From Sutcliffiella horikoshii DSM 8719 (GTDB lineage Bacteria > Bacillota > Bacilli > Bacillales > Bacillaceae_I), in NCBI GenBank assembly GCA_001648575.1, contig LQXN01000055.1, positions 62,001-126,000 of the forward strand: a stretch of DNA of 64,000 bases, in the 5' to 3' direction. The notes under the pieces were generated by a model. That model ran no database searches. It was not told the origin of the DNA and worked only from the letters and a program-made list of their open reading frames with translations. The position numbers and the translations under genes were made by a program. Position 1 is the stretch's first letter. Each line of letters starts with the position of its first letter. Of this stretch, positions 18,568 through 28,179 are shown piece by piece.

Positions 18568-20184
18568 CTATCCTCTTTCTTTTCTATTTAAAAATGAAAA
18601 CCGATTACCGAACAAATACATCAACAAGTTACTTCTGTAGCTGAGGAAGAAGTAGATGCCGGCTCCTACTAGACCGCTGACAGCCACAACGGTAATGGCT
18701 TGTAGACGGCCTTCACTGTATGGGACAACCCCTTCAAGCAGTTGTAATACGAATAGAACTGCCACAATCATGATTACATTGAATATGGTCATTAGCATTC
18801 CCCGTCTTAGTACAATAGAATAACTGAAACCAGTGAATTTCTGGATGGCCCAGAGGTTAATGATGACACTAGCTAAATAACCGATAGCAGTTGCCACAAT
18901 GGACCCTTCTGCCTCCATTAAAAAGATCAATGGATAATTCAATATCAGCTTTAAAGCAACTCCTACTGCAAGACCATACACAGTGTATTTTTGTTTATTA
19001 ATTCCTTGAAGAACAGATGCCGTTACTGTGAAAATTGCCAATGGAATGGCAGTTGGTGCATACCAGGTGAGCAAATACCCTCCCAGTTCATCATAGGAGT
19101 AAAAGGCTGCATAAGCCGGACCACCTAATATAGCCAACCCGATGCATGCTGGTACTGTAAGGAACAATAATATCTGGAATGTTGTACTTAATTGTCGCTG
19201 AAGAACACCTGATTCATTGTTAATAAAAGATCTTGTAACAGCCGGAAGCAAGGAAAGCGCAAACGCCGTTGCTAGTGTTACAGGAATGATCACAAGCTTT
19301 TGGCCGTAAGTGTTGATTATCGCAAAAGCGCTTCCGGATGTTTCACTGTCCACTCCGGCAAATACCATCGCTTTATTAAATGTGAATGTATCCACAAGTT
19401 GATATAAAGGCATTGCAAGACCCACAAAAACAAATGGGGCAGCATATAACAGTATTTCTTTATACATTTCTTTATAGGAAACCTCTACATTGCCTTTATC
19501 CTTTTCTAAGAGCGTATCAAGATGTCTCTTCCTGTTAAACCAATACCATATTAAAATCCCCAACCCTGCAAGCGCACCAATAAAGGCGCCAAATGTTGCA
19601 TATCCAATCGCAGTTGGCAAACTTCCTTCTGTTACATTCACGATTATATAGACACTGCCTAACAGGAAGATAATTCTTGCGATTTGCTCTACGACCTGCG
19701 ATACAGCAGTAGGTCCCATTGATTCGTGACCTTGGAAAAACCCTCTGATCAAACTCATCACCGGCACCAGCAGTAATGCAAAACTTACCATTCGGATGAC
19801 TAACGTAACATCATCAAATGAGTGCTGACTGCTATCATTAATTATCATTGGAGAAAATACCGGCGCCAATATATAAAGTACTAAGAAAGACACAATCCCA
19901 GTTATACTCATTAACAATAAACCGGAACTGAATAACTTTCTCCCTACCGCATATTCCTCAAGAGCATTATATTTAGCTACAAATTTTGAAACCGCAAGTG
20001 GTACACCCATGGTTGCGATACTTAAAACAACCGAATAAAGCACATAGGCATATGTATATAATTCCCCTCCTGCATTACCTACCAATGCATAAAAAGGAAA
20101 GATGTAAACAAGCCCAAGAACTCGGGATATCATCGTACCCAGCGTTAAAATAAATGTACCTCTCAATATATTAGAAGTTGACAT
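18568..20184 (-). CDS. murJ: MurJ-family lipid II flippase (YtgP)
   Basis: A 538-residue MOP-superfamily protein with about 14 membrane segments. The N-terminus (ILRGTFILTLGTMISRVLGLVYIFPFYALVG) and the FFQGHESMGPTAVSQVVEQIARI segment are typical of the YtgP subgroup. Its B. subtilis counterpart is reported to flip lipid II. It is the upstream gene of a murJ-ytzG pair on the minus strand. Confidence 0.9.
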   Translation of the reverse strand: MSTSNILRGTFILTLGTMISRVLGLVYIFPFYALVGNAGGELYTYAYVLYSVVLSIATMGVPLAVSKFVAKYNALEEYAVGRKLFSSGLLLMSITGIVSFLVLYILAPVFSPMIINDSSQHSFDDVTLVIRMVSFALLLVPVMSLIRGFFQGHESMGPTAVSQVVEQIARIIFLLGSVYIIVNVTEGSLPTAIGYATFGAFIGALAGLGILIWYWFNRKRHLDTLLEKDKGNVEVSYKEMYKEILLYAAPFVFVGLAMPLYQLVDTFTFNKAMVFAGVDSETSGSAFAIINTYGQKLVIIPVTLATAFALSLLPAVTRSFINNESGVLQRQLSTTFQILLFLTVPACIGLAILGGPAYAAFYSYDELGGYLLTWYAPTAIPLAIFTVTASVLQGINKQKYTVYGLAVGVALKLILNYPLIFLMEAEGSIVATAIGYLASVIINLWAIQKFTGFSYSIVLRRGMLMTIFNVIMIVAVLFVLQLLEGVVPYSEGRLQAITVVAVSGLVGAGIYFFLSYRSNLLMYLFGNRFSFLNRKERG

Positions 20185-20261
20185 AAAATCCCTACCTACT
20201 ATTTGTAACTTTTTGTCTAACCTTTGTATTTTATCATATTTCTTATTGGGGAAACACTATA

Positions 20262-20642
20262 TTACCATCCCGCCTGTAAACTCCTGGTTAGTGATATCTT
20301 CGGAAAGGATAGATATGGTGTGTCCTCTTTAAGGTTTTCCAGATTCTCTAATGTTAAGACTAAGGAAAATTCACCGTATGCATCCGCATCCATCAAGAGC
20401 ACTCCTGCTTCTTTTTGACTGAAGATAAGCCCGAATTCTTCCTTTTTATTTATAAGGAGACACAGGACATAGGCATCCATCTCCTTTTCATAGAGCCACG
20501 TATATGAAAATTTATGTATAGGCGTGTTTATTTTTACAGGCAACGTCGGGACGGAAAGCAATAGTACCGGGATTCCACTTTCTTCTGTCCAGCCTCCATC
20601 ATATGGAATATGAGCTTCTGAAATGTTTGGCGAATATGTCAT
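20262..20642 (-). CDS. hypothetical protein, 126 aa
   Basis: I do not recognise a family. The protein is soluble and beta-rich (alternating hydrophobic strands such as IPVLLLSVPTLPVKI and AYVLCLLINKKEEFGLIF), without signal peptide or membrane segment. AAAGGAG with correct spacing before the ATG supports translation. It lies between murJ and the divergent ytfP and could be co-transcribed with murJ (77-base gap). Confidence 0.65.
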   Translation of the reverse strand: MTYSPNISEAHIPYDGGWTEESGIPVLLLSVPTLPVKINTPIHKFSYTWLYEKEMDAYVLCLLINKKEEFGLIFSQKEAGVLLMDADAYGEFSLVLTLENLENLKEDTPYLSFPKISLTRSLQAGW

Positions 20643-20701
20643 GGGATTCTCCTTTTCTTTGATTTATAATCTACTAGAAATCATACGGAATGTTGCTCTT
20701 T

Positions 20702-20730
20702 TTGTCCAACAGGAGAATAGAGGGTATAAT
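20702..20730 (+). promoter_or_regulatory. sigma-A promoter of ytfP
   Basis: TTGTCC (20702-20707), 17-bp spacer, TATAAT (20725-20730); start of transcription would be near 20737, 32 bases before the ytfP ATG. Confidence 0.7.
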
Positions 20731-20768
20731 AGGCAACAGATAAGAAAATATAGTTGGTTGGTGAAAAA

Positions 20769-22046
20769 ATGAAATACGATGTTATTATCATAGGCGGCGG
20801 TCCATCGGGTCTGATGGCTTCCATCGCTGCAGCAGAACAAAAAACTAAGGTATTACTGATTGATAAAGGAAATAAGCTTGGGCGTAAGCTCGCCATTTCA
20901 GGAGGCGGGCGCTGTAATGTGACGAACAGGCTGCCTGTAGATGAAATCATCAAACATATCCCTGGTAATGGGAGATTCTTATATAGCGCATTTTCTGAGT
21001 TCAATAATGAAGATATCATCAAGTTTTTTGAAAAGCTTGGGATACAGTTGAAAGAAGAGGACCACGGCCGGATGTTCCCTGTTTCTGATAAAGCACAGAG
21101 TGTTGTAGACGCACTGTTGGACAGGATGAAGGAGTTGCGGGTGGAAATTCGCACCAATACTTCTGTGGAAACGGTGGAATATGATGAGGACCGCACAAAA
21201 GGAGTACTGTTGAAAACGGGAGAATTTTTAGAATGCAGTTGTGTGGTAATTGCAGTGGGCGGAAAATCCGTCCCGCACACAGGATCCACTGGTGATGGGT
21301 ATCCATGGGCACGCAAAGCAGGGCACACGATTACCGATTTATTCCCGACGGAAGTTCCTTTGAATTCACAAGAAAAGTTTATACGTGAGAAAAGATTGCA
21401 AGGATTGTCTTTGCGGGATGTTGCATTGAGTGTCTTGAATCCCAAAGGTAAAGTAGTGAAAACCCACCAGATGGACATGATTTTCACCCATTTTGGGATT
21501 TCTGGGCCGGCAGTATTGAGATGTAGCCAATATGTCGTTAAAACGATGAAAAAGTTCGGTGTGGACCGAGTGACGATGAATTTGGATGTCATGCCATCAC
21601 TGAATGAAGAATTAGTGTTTCAACAGCTTAATAAAGCCTTGAAGGACGAACCAAAAAAAGCCATTAAGAATGTCCTTAAAGGGCTAGTACCTGAGCGTTA
21701 TTTATTATTTTTGTTGGAAGTTTGCAGAATTGATGAACAGGAGATCGGAGCGACATTGGCTCATGATAAAATAAGGGACCTCGCGAAAATGTGCAAGCAG
21801 TTCCGATTTGACGTGTCCGGCACCCTTTCGATCGAAAAGGCATTTGTAACCGGAGGAGGCGTTTCGGTGAAGGAAGTTCATCCGAAAGAAATGTCCTCCA
21901 AAATGAAAGACGGTTTATACTTTTGTGGAGAAGTACTTGATATCCATGGATATACTGGTGGTTATAATATCACTTCGGCCTTGGTGACAGGAAGACTTGC
22001 AGGCCTGAACGCCGGTAAAAAGGCGGCAAGCCTACGTCGTTACTAA
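20769..22046 (+). CDS. ytfP: HI0933-like FAD-dependent oxidoreductase YtfP
   Basis: A 425-residue flavoprotein. [19 protein letters not shown] near the N-terminus is the dinucleotide-binding Rossmann motif; [18 protein letters not shown] is the hallmark of the HI0933/YtfP family; [18 protein letters not shown] at the C-terminus closes the FAD site. Biological substrate unknown. The frame opens at a TTG (20754), but GGTGA lies 5 bases before the ATG at 20769, chosen here. It is convergent with and overlaps a 40-aa gene by 15 bases. Confidence 0.9.
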   Translation: MKYDVIIIGGGPSGLMASIAAAEQKTKVLLIDKGNKLGRKLAISGGGRCNVTNRLPVDEIIKHIPGNGRFLYSAFSEFNNEDIIKFFEKLGIQLKEEDHGRMFPVSDKAQSVVDALLDRMKELRVEIRTNTSVETVEYDEDRTKGVLLKTGEFLECSCVVIAVGGKSVPHTGSTGDGYPWARKAGHTITDLFPTEVPLNSQEKFIREKRLQGLSLRDVALSVLNPKGKVVKTHQMDMIFTHFGISGPAVLRCSQYVVKTMKKFGVDRVTMNLDVMPSLNEELVFQQLNKALKDEPKKAIKNVLKGLVPERYLLFLLEVCRIDEQEIGATLAHDKIRDLAKMCKQFRFDVSGTLSIEKAFVTGGGVSVKEVHPKEMSSKMKDGLYFCGEVLDIHGYTGGYNITSALVTGRLAGLNAGKKAASLRRY

Positions 22047-22154
22047 TAATACGAAAGACATTACAAATGCCAGTCCTACTCCATACATGCCAAACTCGTT
22101 GATAAATGATTTACTTTCTTCTTGAAGTACCTCGTTTTGTGTGTGGTGGTTCAT
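22032..22154 (-). CDS. small single-pass membrane protein, 40 aa
   Basis: A 40-codon frame with an AAAGGATG ribosome site about 10 bases upstream of the ATG. The first 22 residues are polar ([17 protein letters not shown]), followed by one hydrophobic helix ([16 protein letters not shown]) reaching the C-terminus. I know no family name, though it resembles other tiny tail-anchored Bacillus proteins. Its 3' end overlaps ytfP tail to tail by 15 bp. Confidence 0.6.
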   Translation of the reverse strand: MNHHTQNEVLQEESKSFINEFGMYGVGLAFVMSFVLLVTT

Positions 22155-22287
22155 AATGGAACATCCTTTCTCAATTTGATTTTAGTTTTTAGCTTCTGTT
22201 TATATGACCTGTTACTAATTAGACGAGTTGTGTTACAAAAATGTTTCAATTATTTATGATTTATTTCAGATATTTATCTATACCCAC

Positions 22288-22332
22288 AAAAAAGAACCTG
22301 ATAAACATCTTTTATAGAAGTTTTCAGGTTCT
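22288..22332 (-). terminator. terminator overlapping the Cse60-like gene end
   Basis: Perfect 9-bp stem AGAACCTGA/TCAGGTTCT followed on the minus strand by TTTTTT. The stop codon of the Cse60-like gene is part of the stem. Confidence 0.85.
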
Positions 22333-22503
22333 AAATATTACCATTGCCGAGAAGCAATAAATCTGTTCTTCCTCATCATTTATGCAACCAACTTGGTACT
22401 TGATATCAATCACATCCCTGTCTGACAACCCTTTCAAAAAATCATTCACCGCATCCTCAAGATCCCGCTCATGCTCCTCATCAAACACCCTAATTTGCAC
22501 CAA
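22324..22503 (-). CDS. Cse60-family sporulation protein
   Basis: A 59-residue protein: MVQIRVFDEEHERDLEDAV at the start, VIDIKYQVGCI in the middle and QIYCFSAMVIF near the end, which matches the Cse60 family of sporulation-associated proteins (cse60 in B. subtilis is sigma-E dependent). It begins at a TTG with GGAGG 9 bases upstream. A terminator is fused to the stop codon. Family assignment is from memory of the pattern; the role is unknown beyond sporulation expression. Confidence 0.75.
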   Translation of the reverse strand: MVQIRVFDEEHERDLEDAVNDFLKGLSDRDVIDIKYQVGCINDEEEQIYCFSAMVIFRT

Positions 22504-22612
22504 CCCCTACACCCTCCCTGTCTGTCTGCCAATCAGATAAATAGAGCCTGTATTTATTACTATGTATAGGTGGAAAACTGAGGTTTTATACGTGAATTTT
22601 GTTGAAATGGAG

Positions 22613-22652
22613 AAAAAAATCCTTTTGGGGGTCAGACCCCCAAAGGGTTTTT
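22613..22652. terminator. bidirectional terminator
   Basis: CCTTTTGGGGGT/ACCCCCAAAGG stem flanked by A7 and T5. On the minus strand it closes the 212-aa membrane protein gene. Confidence 0.8.
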
Positions 22653-22731
22653 GCTTTTCTTGTAGAATTCAATAAAGTTTGAGATTCCTTGAATGAAAGT
22701 TTAATCTGTAAATTTGATAAAGAAAAGTCTT

Positions 22732-23370
22732 TTAGAATCCTAGCAACTGCATGGTACCTACAAAGATGACGATGGCTGCAATACTTAATGAAATTTTGTT
22801 GAATTTGAAAAAGTTGATAGGTGGCCTTTCTTCACGAAGGTCTATCACTACTTCCTTAATGAAGTCTTTATCCGGAAAGCTTTTGAATTCCACTTCCATC
22901 CCACTTGTCTCAAGATCTTTCCACTTTATTTTAATTGTTTGATACGGATCATCGAAATAGTACATAGTGATATAGTTGTGGCTTATATAATCTTCATCTG
23001 CTTTAACATCATTGTTATAAGAATACCTTTTATCGTCAAGATTCCTCTCTAAAACAGCCATGACACTTTGCGGTTCATATTTTTTTATATGTATCTCATC
23101 TTTTTTTCTCTGCGTGAACATCATGATTAATGGCACAAGTAAGGGAAAAAGTGCAAAATATAGCGAATTAATATCCCAATTCTGATTAGTAGTCGTGTAT
23201 ATCAGTAAACCTACCGTAAAAAAGCCAGTCATTATTATTCCTTGAAATCTATTACCAGTCGAGACTCTTGAAACGCCTTTCTGTTGAAAGCTCGTAATTG
23301 CATCAAAAATGAGCAGTACACCAATAAAAAGAAGAAATAATGGAAATATGTTCTGGTCGATGAAATCCAT
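22732..23370 (-). CDS. hypothetical membrane protein, 212 aa
   Basis: Unrecognised. Three hydrophobic segments near the N-terminus (about 7-27, 44-62, 70-86), a polar cytoplasmic or extracytoplasmic domain of about 105 residues, and a C-terminal helix (about 192-210). The domain has alternating strands (YITMYYFDDPYQTIKIKWKD). AAGGAGG precedes the ATG at good spacing. No conserved partner is visible. Confidence 0.7.
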   Translation of the reverse strand: MDFIDQNIFPLFLLFIGVLLIFDAITSFQQKGVSRVSTGNRFQGIIMTGFFTVGLLIYTTTNQNWDINSLYFALFPLLVPLIMMFTQRKKDEIHIKKYEPQSVMAVLERNLDDKRYSYNNDVKADEDYISHNYITMYYFDDPYQTIKIKWKDLETSGMEVEFKSFPDKDFIKEVVIDLREERPPINFFKFNKISLSIAAIVIFVGTMQLLGF

Positions 23371-23438
23371 GCTGATAGTGCCTCCTTCCTTGATGTGGGT
23401 TCTGTATAATATTATTACGGATGAGGGTGGGAATGGTT

Positions 23439-24428
23439 TCAGATTTTTGTTAGGAGTGGGGAGAGGTTGTAGGTGCGGGATTTCTTTTCTCCTACAAAAT
23501 CGATATTGAGGTTTTTCAGCAATCTGATAATAGTTACTCGATTTTCTATCCCTAAATACCTTCTTAACTCTCTCATTGTGATGAATGGGCTTATTAAAAG
23601 TACATAATCTCTTAGCGCTGCTATATGTGCATCTTCAAATTTCCCTCTACATTTCGAACACTCCCAAGCACCGTGAATTCTTTTCATAATTTCATTAGGA
23701 ATACAATTAGGGCATAATACACCTGTAATTATATCTGCAGGGAGGACTCCATACTGGGGAATAGGGGAAGAGTTATCTAGTGTATGTTCTTTAAGTAATT
23801 GTTTTACTAACTTTTTTATAAGCTTTTTATCAAGAGGTTCAGATGAATGTCGCTTAAGTAGAGTATTTACTTTTGTTGAAAGCGCAGGACTCTTAATTAC
23901 ATATCTATCTGCTTCGCCAGGAGAGGATAAAACTTTCGTTATTACTTTTGGATTAGTTAGCACTATTAGCTTTTCACATGGAAATTCAGGAAACTGTTTG
24001 GTTCTAAGCCATGAATTTAGTTTGAAGCATTGATTAGAAGCTTGCAGTATAGGGTCCTGGTATACTTTAAGTGGATTTCCCTCTACCTCTTGTAAAAGTT
24101 GATAGTTTTTCGGGTCAAAATATAGAGTTCCTTTAAAATACTTTACTTCTAATACTAAAAAGAAATTTGAAAATAGAATGAGGGTGTCTATTTGAAAGAA
24201 TGTGTCCCTAAATGGAAGCCTTAGTCCGTGGAAAATATAGTAGGGACGCTCTGTTTCTGGGAGAAGTTTTAAGTAGTAGTCTATAGATTGTTCACCGTAG
24301 ATTCCTGCTTCTTTCCTACCTAATTCGTTGAGGAAATCCTGGTATTTTTCATGATTCGGGCGAATTCTCCTCTTCATTGCTCTCAAAATATGAACTCTTA
24401 AAGGAACGCATCTTGCCTTTTTTATCAA
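23439..24428 (-). CDS. NERD domain protein with C-terminal zinc ribbon
   Basis: A 329-residue protein with an N-terminal helical basic part, a NERD (nuclease-related) domain at about 30-150 (GEQSIDYYL; DTLILFSNFFLVLEVKYFKG with the D...ExK restriction-like core) and a zinc ribbon (CPNC...CSKC, about 230-260). The domain is related to Holliday-junction resolvase-like nucleases. The frame runs on to 24548, but GAGGTGA lies just before a TTG at 24428, which gives the usual MIKKxR-V-PLR-HIL N-terminus of Bacillus NERD proteins. The upstream 21-bp repeats would be in its leader. Confidence 0.8.
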   Translation of the reverse strand: MIKKARCVPLRVHILRAMKRRIRPNHEKYQDFLNELGRKEAGIYGEQSIDYYLKLLPETERPYYIFHGLRLPFRDTFFQIDTLILFSNFFLVLEVKYFKGTLYFDPKNYQLLQEVEGNPLKVYQDPILQASNQCFKLNSWLRTKQFPEFPCEKLIVLTNPKVITKVLSSPGEADRYVIKSPALSTKVNTLLKRHSSEPLDKKLIKKLVKQLLKEHTLDNSSPIPQYGVLPADIITGVLCPNCIPNEIMKRIHGAWECSKCRGKFEDAHIAALRDYVLLISPFITMRELRRYLGIENRVTIIRLLKNLNIDFVGEKKSRTYNLSPLLTKI

Positions 24429-24580
24429 AGTATCACCTCTTTTTTTGTGTATGAGTACTATTTGACACAGTTCAACATATTTCCTTCTTTTCTGCAGATA
24501 TTTTCTTAACAAATTTTCTTTTTTGATGTTGAAACTGGTACTCTGCATTCCAAAATATGGATTGTGAATTAATCATAAAT

Positions 24581-24685
24581 GATTTATTGAATACTTTAGG
24601 CCTTTTATTGTATAACTCTGGCGATTTATTGAATACTTTAGAGTATTTATTGAATACTTTAGAGCATTTATTGAATAATTCATTA
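24581..24685 (+). repeat. 21-bp tandem repeat, 5 units
   Basis: Units begin at 24581, 24602, 24623, 24644 and 24665, each built on ATTTATTGAATACTTTAG; units 1, 3 and 4 are nearly identical and unit 2 is diverged. The period is a multiple of three, so the minus strand reads as a 7-residue repeat, but no ribosome site supports a gene there. Confidence 0.85.
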
Positions 24686-24728
24686 TTGGAATTCCTGCAC
24701 ATTAGTTATCCACCCCCGAAGCAACCTT

Positions 24729-24825
24729 AGTTACCTACTTTTGGAAGAACCTCAAGCCTCCCCCCAGTTACCTATTTTTGGAAAAAGTAAAGTTCCAAAG
24801 CATAAAGTTACCTACTTTCGAAAAG
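24729..24825 (+). repeat. three dispersed copies of an 18-base motif
   Basis: AGTTACCTACTTTTGGAA at 24729, AGTTACCTATTTTTGGAA at 24766 and AGTTACCTACTTTCGAAA at 24806 (spacing 37 and 40). They lie upstream of the NERD gene and downstream of ytwF. With the 21-bp array they fill the 485-base gap from 24429 to 24913. Confidence 0.7.
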
Positions 24826-24854
24826 TACCAATATTCAAACCAAAGCAGACTTAA

Positions 24855-24904
24855 CAAAAAAACCACCAACTGGCGGCCCATTCCTCGCCCACCGGTCAGT
24901 GGTG
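24855..24904 (-). terminator. terminator of ytwF
   Basis: On the minus strand ACCACTGACCGG pairs with CCAGTTGGTGGT (with G-T wobbles) and is followed by T7, 10 bases past the ytwF stop. Confidence 0.8.
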
Positions 24905-24913
24905 TCATTCAAA

Positions 24914-25219
24914 TTATTCTACGTCGCCTTCCCACTCTAGCATGCCGCCTACCAGGTTTCGGACTTTGTAGCCTTGGTCCTGCAAGTAGTGGCAGACATT
25001 TTCGCTGCGGCGTCCTGAGCGGCAGATGAAGATGTACTCGTTATTTTTGTCGAGTTTGTCCAGGCTTTCTGGGATATCTCCCATGCGGATGTGCTCTGCT
25101 TGTTTGATTTTGCCCATTTCGATTTCTTCGTCTTCACGGACGTCTACTAGGAATAGCTCTTCGCCTGCATCAAGCTTTTTCTTTAAATCATCAGTTGTAA
25201 TGGTTTGGATTTCTGACAT
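24914..25219 (-). CDS. ytwF: rhodanese-like protein YtwF
   Basis: A single-domain 101-residue rhodanese. FLVDVREDEE near 24-33 and the active-site loop FICRSGRRSENV near 69-80 (catalytic Cys) are intact. Such proteins carry sulfane sulfur as a cysteine persulfide. A GAGG site precedes the ATG. It sits next to leuS as in B. subtilis. Confidence 0.9.
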   Translation of the reverse strand: MSEIQTITTDDLKKKLDAGEELFLVDVREDEEIEMGKIKQAEHIRMGDIPESLDKLDKNNEYIFICRSGRRSENVCHYLQDQGYKVRNLVGGMLEWEGDVE

Positions 25220-25270
25220 GAGTAAAACCTCGATTCTATGTAAGTGTTATTCTGATTACCTTTATATTAA

Positions 25271-25315
25271 CAAAAAGAAAACAAGACTGCCAAACCGTAG
25301 GGTCTGCAGCCTTGT
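25271..25315 (-). terminator. terminator of leuS
   Basis: ACAAGGCTGC/GCAGTCTTGT stem (one mismatch) followed on the minus strand by TTTTCTTTTT. Confidence 0.8.
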
Positions 25316-25343
25316 ATCTGTAAACTGACTTTCATACTAAAAC

Positions 25344-27761
25344 TTAGTTTGCAACGATGTTCACAAGCTTCCCTGGAACGGCGATGACTTTGCGGATTGT
25401 CTTGCCTTCAATGCTTTCTTTCACTGCATCATCGGCAAGTGCGATCTCTTCCATCTTCTCACGTGTTGCATCAGATGGTACGTAAAGTTTTGCTTTTAGC
25501 TTTCCATTCACTTGGACAACGATTTCGATTTCGTCTTCTACTAGTTTGGATTCGTCGAATGTCGGCCAAGCCTCATAGGTGATGGTTCCTTCGTTGCCAA
25601 GCTTCTCCCAAAGTTCTTCCGCTATATGCGGGCAGACTGGGGAAAGCATTTTTACGAAGCCTTCCACGTAATCTTTTGCGATGGTGTCTGCTTTGTAAGC
25701 TTCATTGATGAAGACCATCATTTGAGAAATGGCTGTGTTGAAGCGCAAGCCTTCGTAGTCTTCCGTTACTTTTTTCACAGTAGCGTGGTACGTTTTCTCA
25801 AGTGTATCCTCTTCTGTCACTTCTGCAATTTTGGAGCTTAGTTTGCCGTTTTCTTCAACAAACAATCTCCAAATGCGATCTAAGAAGCGGCGGGATCCGT
25901 CTAGTCCGTTGGTGGACCAGGCGATGGACGCTTCAAGTGGTCCCATGAACATTTCATATAGACGAAGGGTGTCGGCACCATGGGATTCCACGATGTGGTC
26001 AGGGTTTACGACATTCCCTTTGGATTTACTCATTTTCTCGTTATTTTCGCCAAGGATCATTCCTTGGTTGAAAAGTTTTTGGAATGGCTCTTTAGTTGGG
26101 ACCACACCGATATCATATAAGAATTTGTGCCAGAAGCGAGCGTATAGTAAGTGAAGTACGGCGTGCTCTGCTCCACCGATGTAGATGTCGACCGGCAACC
26201 ACTCTTTTAGTTTTTCAGGATCTGCAAGCTGTTCGCTGTTTTTTGGGTCGATGTAGCGCAAGTAGTACCAGCAACTTCCGCCCCATTGCGGCATCGTGTT
26301 TGTTTCACGGCGGCCTTTTTTGCCTGTTTCAGGGTCTACTACATTCACCCAGTCCTCAATGGCAGCAAGCGGCGATTCACCTGTACCGGATGGACGGATT
26401 TCCGTTGTTTTTGGTAGTACAAGTGGAAGCTGATCTTCCGGAACCGCTGTGGTCGTGCCATCTTCCCAATGAATGATTGGAATCGGCTCGCCCCAGTAGC
26501 GCTGACGGCTGAACAACCAGTCACGAAGGCGGTATGATACTTTCTTTTCGCCTTTTTCATTGGCAGCTAACCATTCGATCATATTGGAGATTGCTTCTTC
26601 TTTTCCAAGGCCGTTCAAGAAATCAGAGTTAACGTGTTCCCCGTCACCTGTGTATGCTTCTTTCGTAACATCGCCACCTGCAACAACTTCTACGATAGGA
26701 AGTTCAAACTTTGTCGCGAATTCCCAGTCGCGCTCGTCATGAGCAGGTACTGCCATGATGGCACCAGTTCCATAGCTCATTAACACGTAGTCAGCAATCC
26801 AGATTGGTAATTTCTCGCCGTTTGCTGGGTTTACTGCGAATGCCCCAGTGAACTCACCGGATTTTTCCTTGGAAAGCTCCGTACGCTCAAGGTCACTTTT
26901 GCTTTGAACTTTTGTGATATACCCTTCTACTGCATCACGTTGCTCATCGGTTGTGATTTTTTTCACTAAAGGATGCTCAGGAGCCAAAACTGCATAAGTT
27001 GCGCCGAAAAGTGTGTCTGGACGTGTGGTGAAAACGGTGAAGTTCTCATCAGTTCCGTCGATGCTGAAGTGTACATTCGCACCTTCAGAACGGCCGATCC
27101 AGTTGCGTTGCATATCTTTCAGGCTTTCAGGCCAATCAAGGTCATTTAGATCCTCAAGTAGACGATCTGCATATTCAGTAATTCTAAGAATCCACTGCCT
27201 CATTGGACGGCGTTCTACAGGATGTCCGCCACGCTCCGATTTTCCGTCGATTACTTCTTCATTGGCTAATACCGTACCAAGTGCAGGACACCAGTTAACA
27301 GGTACTTCATCGACATATGCCAAGCCTTTTTCGTAAAGCTTCAAGAAAATCCATTGTGTCCACTTATAATACTCGGGATCTGTTGTGTTTATTTCGCGAT
27401 CCCAGTCATAAGAGAAGCCCAGGGATTTGATTTGCCTGCGGAATGTGTTGATGTTTTGCTCCGTGAATTCCGCAGGGTCGTTTCCTGTGTCCAAAGCATA
27501 TTGCTCTGCAGGTAGTCCGAATGCATCCCAGCCCATTGGATGAAGGACGTTTTGTCCTTGCATACGCTTCATGCGGGAAAGGATATCTGTTGCTGTATAA
27601 CCTTCCGGGTGACCTACGTGCAGGCCGGCACCGGATGGATAAGGGAACATATCTAGTGCGTAAAATTTCTCTTTCCCTTTTTCTTCGTGTGTTTTAAATG
27701 TTTTATTTTCTTCCCAATACTTTTGCCACTTTTGTTCCATGGACTGATGTTGAAATGACAT
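25344..27761 (-). CDS. leuS: leucyl-tRNA synthetase
   Basis: Class I synthetase charging tRNA-Leu, 805 residues, the usual bacterial length. [15 protein letters not shown] is the HIGH motif (about 40-54), KMSKSKGN the KMSKS motif (about 576-583), and the region 225-420 with [15 protein letters not shown] is the CP1 editing domain. GGAGG lies 8 bases from the ATG. Expression is controlled by the T-box leader upstream. Confidence 0.98.
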   Translation of the reverse strand: MSFQHQSMEQKWQKYWEENKTFKTHEEKGKEKFYALDMFPYPSGAGLHVGHPEGYTATDILSRMKRMQGQNVLHPMGWDAFGLPAEQYALDTGNDPAEFTEQNINTFRRQIKSLGFSYDWDREINTTDPEYYKWTQWIFLKLYEKGLAYVDEVPVNWCPALGTVLANEEVIDGKSERGGHPVERRPMRQWILRITEYADRLLEDLNDLDWPESLKDMQRNWIGRSEGANVHFSIDGTDENFTVFTTRPDTLFGATYAVLAPEHPLVKKITTDEQRDAVEGYITKVQSKSDLERTELSKEKSGEFTGAFAVNPANGEKLPIWIADYVLMSYGTGAIMAVPAHDERDWEFATKFELPIVEVVAGGDVTKEAYTGDGEHVNSDFLNGLGKEEAISNMIEWLAANEKGEKKVSYRLRDWLFSRQRYWGEPIPIIHWEDGTTTAVPEDQLPLVLPKTTEIRPSGTGESPLAAIEDWVNVVDPETGKKGRRETNTMPQWGGSCWYYLRYIDPKNSEQLADPEKLKEWLPVDIYIGGAEHAVLHLLYARFWHKFLYDIGVVPTKEPFQKLFNQGMILGENNEKMSKSKGNVVNPDHIVESHGADTLRLYEMFMGPLEASIAWSTNGLDGSRRFLDRIWRLFVEENGKLSSKIAEVTEEDTLEKTYHATVKKVTEDYEGLRFNTAISQMMVFINEAYKADTIAKDYVEGFVKMLSPVCPHIAEELWEKLGNEGTITYEAWPTFDESKLVEDEIEIVVQVNGKLKAKLYVPSDATREKMEEIALADDAVKESIEGKTIRKVIAVPGKLVNIVAN

Positions 27762-27792
27762 CTTTTCTTCCTCCTGTTAACTCAAATAAATA

Positions 27793-28072
27793 CAAAAAAC
27801 CCCTCATCCCAATAAAGGGACGAGAGGTTTGAATATACTTAACCTACCGCGGTACCACCCAGATTACTGTCATGGATACACCACGACAATCACTCGAATC
27901 CTTAACGCGGATGATACGGCGAAATATTACTGCCTTCTAATATGAAGGGTTCACACTTGCTACTCCAAGGCGAGTTCATGTACGATCGTTTGTTGACTTC
28001 CACCACCCGTCAACTCTCTATGCTCGTTTCGTCCACTACTGATCCTTTTCAACGTATAAGTTTTAGTTGTTA
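27793..28072 (-). promoter_or_regulatory. T-box leader of leuS
   Basis: An uncharged-tRNA sensing leader on the minus strand. The T-box core GGGTGGTACCGCGG is at 27847-27860. The intrinsic terminator (stem arms 27798-27810 and 27817-27830, then T6) follows it, and the T-box side can instead pair to form the antiterminator. A plausible specifier is CTC (leucine) at 27972-27974 inside GAACTCGCC of stem I. The combination with the leuS reading frame downstream makes the assignment secure; the exact specifier is inferred. Confidence 0.93.
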
Positions 28073-28078
28073 TTTTGT

Positions 28079-28107
28079 ATTGTAATGAATTTACTTGAAA
28101 ACTGCAA
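28079..28107 (-). promoter_or_regulatory. sigma-A promoter of the leuS T-box transcript
   Basis: TTGCAG (28102-28107) and TACAAT (28079-28084) on the minus strand with a 17-bp spacer. Confidence 0.75.
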
Positions 28108-28148
28108 GGGGTATTTTCCCTAATAATCATTATAAACGTTTTTCAAAA

Positions 28149-28179
28149 TTGTATACCGTCCCTCTTTATTGGACGGTAT
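28149..28179 (-). terminator. hairpin overlapping the 3-hydroxybutyrate dehydrogenase stop
   Basis: Perfect 9-bp stem ATACCGTCC/GGACGGTAT spanning the stop codon; the T run that follows is interrupted (ACAATTTTG), so efficiency is uncertain. Confidence 0.6.

Noticed and set aside
20681-21592. 303-codon frame antisense to ytfP
   Set aside because: Shadow of a well-supported flavoprotein gene; Ser/Pro/Thr-rich with no domain and no ribosome site.
22513-22600. Sigma-E type promoter for the Cse60-like gene
   Set aside because: A CATAGTAA element is present but no convincing -35 at the right distance, so I do not list it.
24472-24702. 76-aa repeat protein on the minus strand over the 21-bp array
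   Set aside because: The frame is open only because the repeat period is a multiple of three; no ribosome site, and low-complexity Lys/Asn/Phe product.
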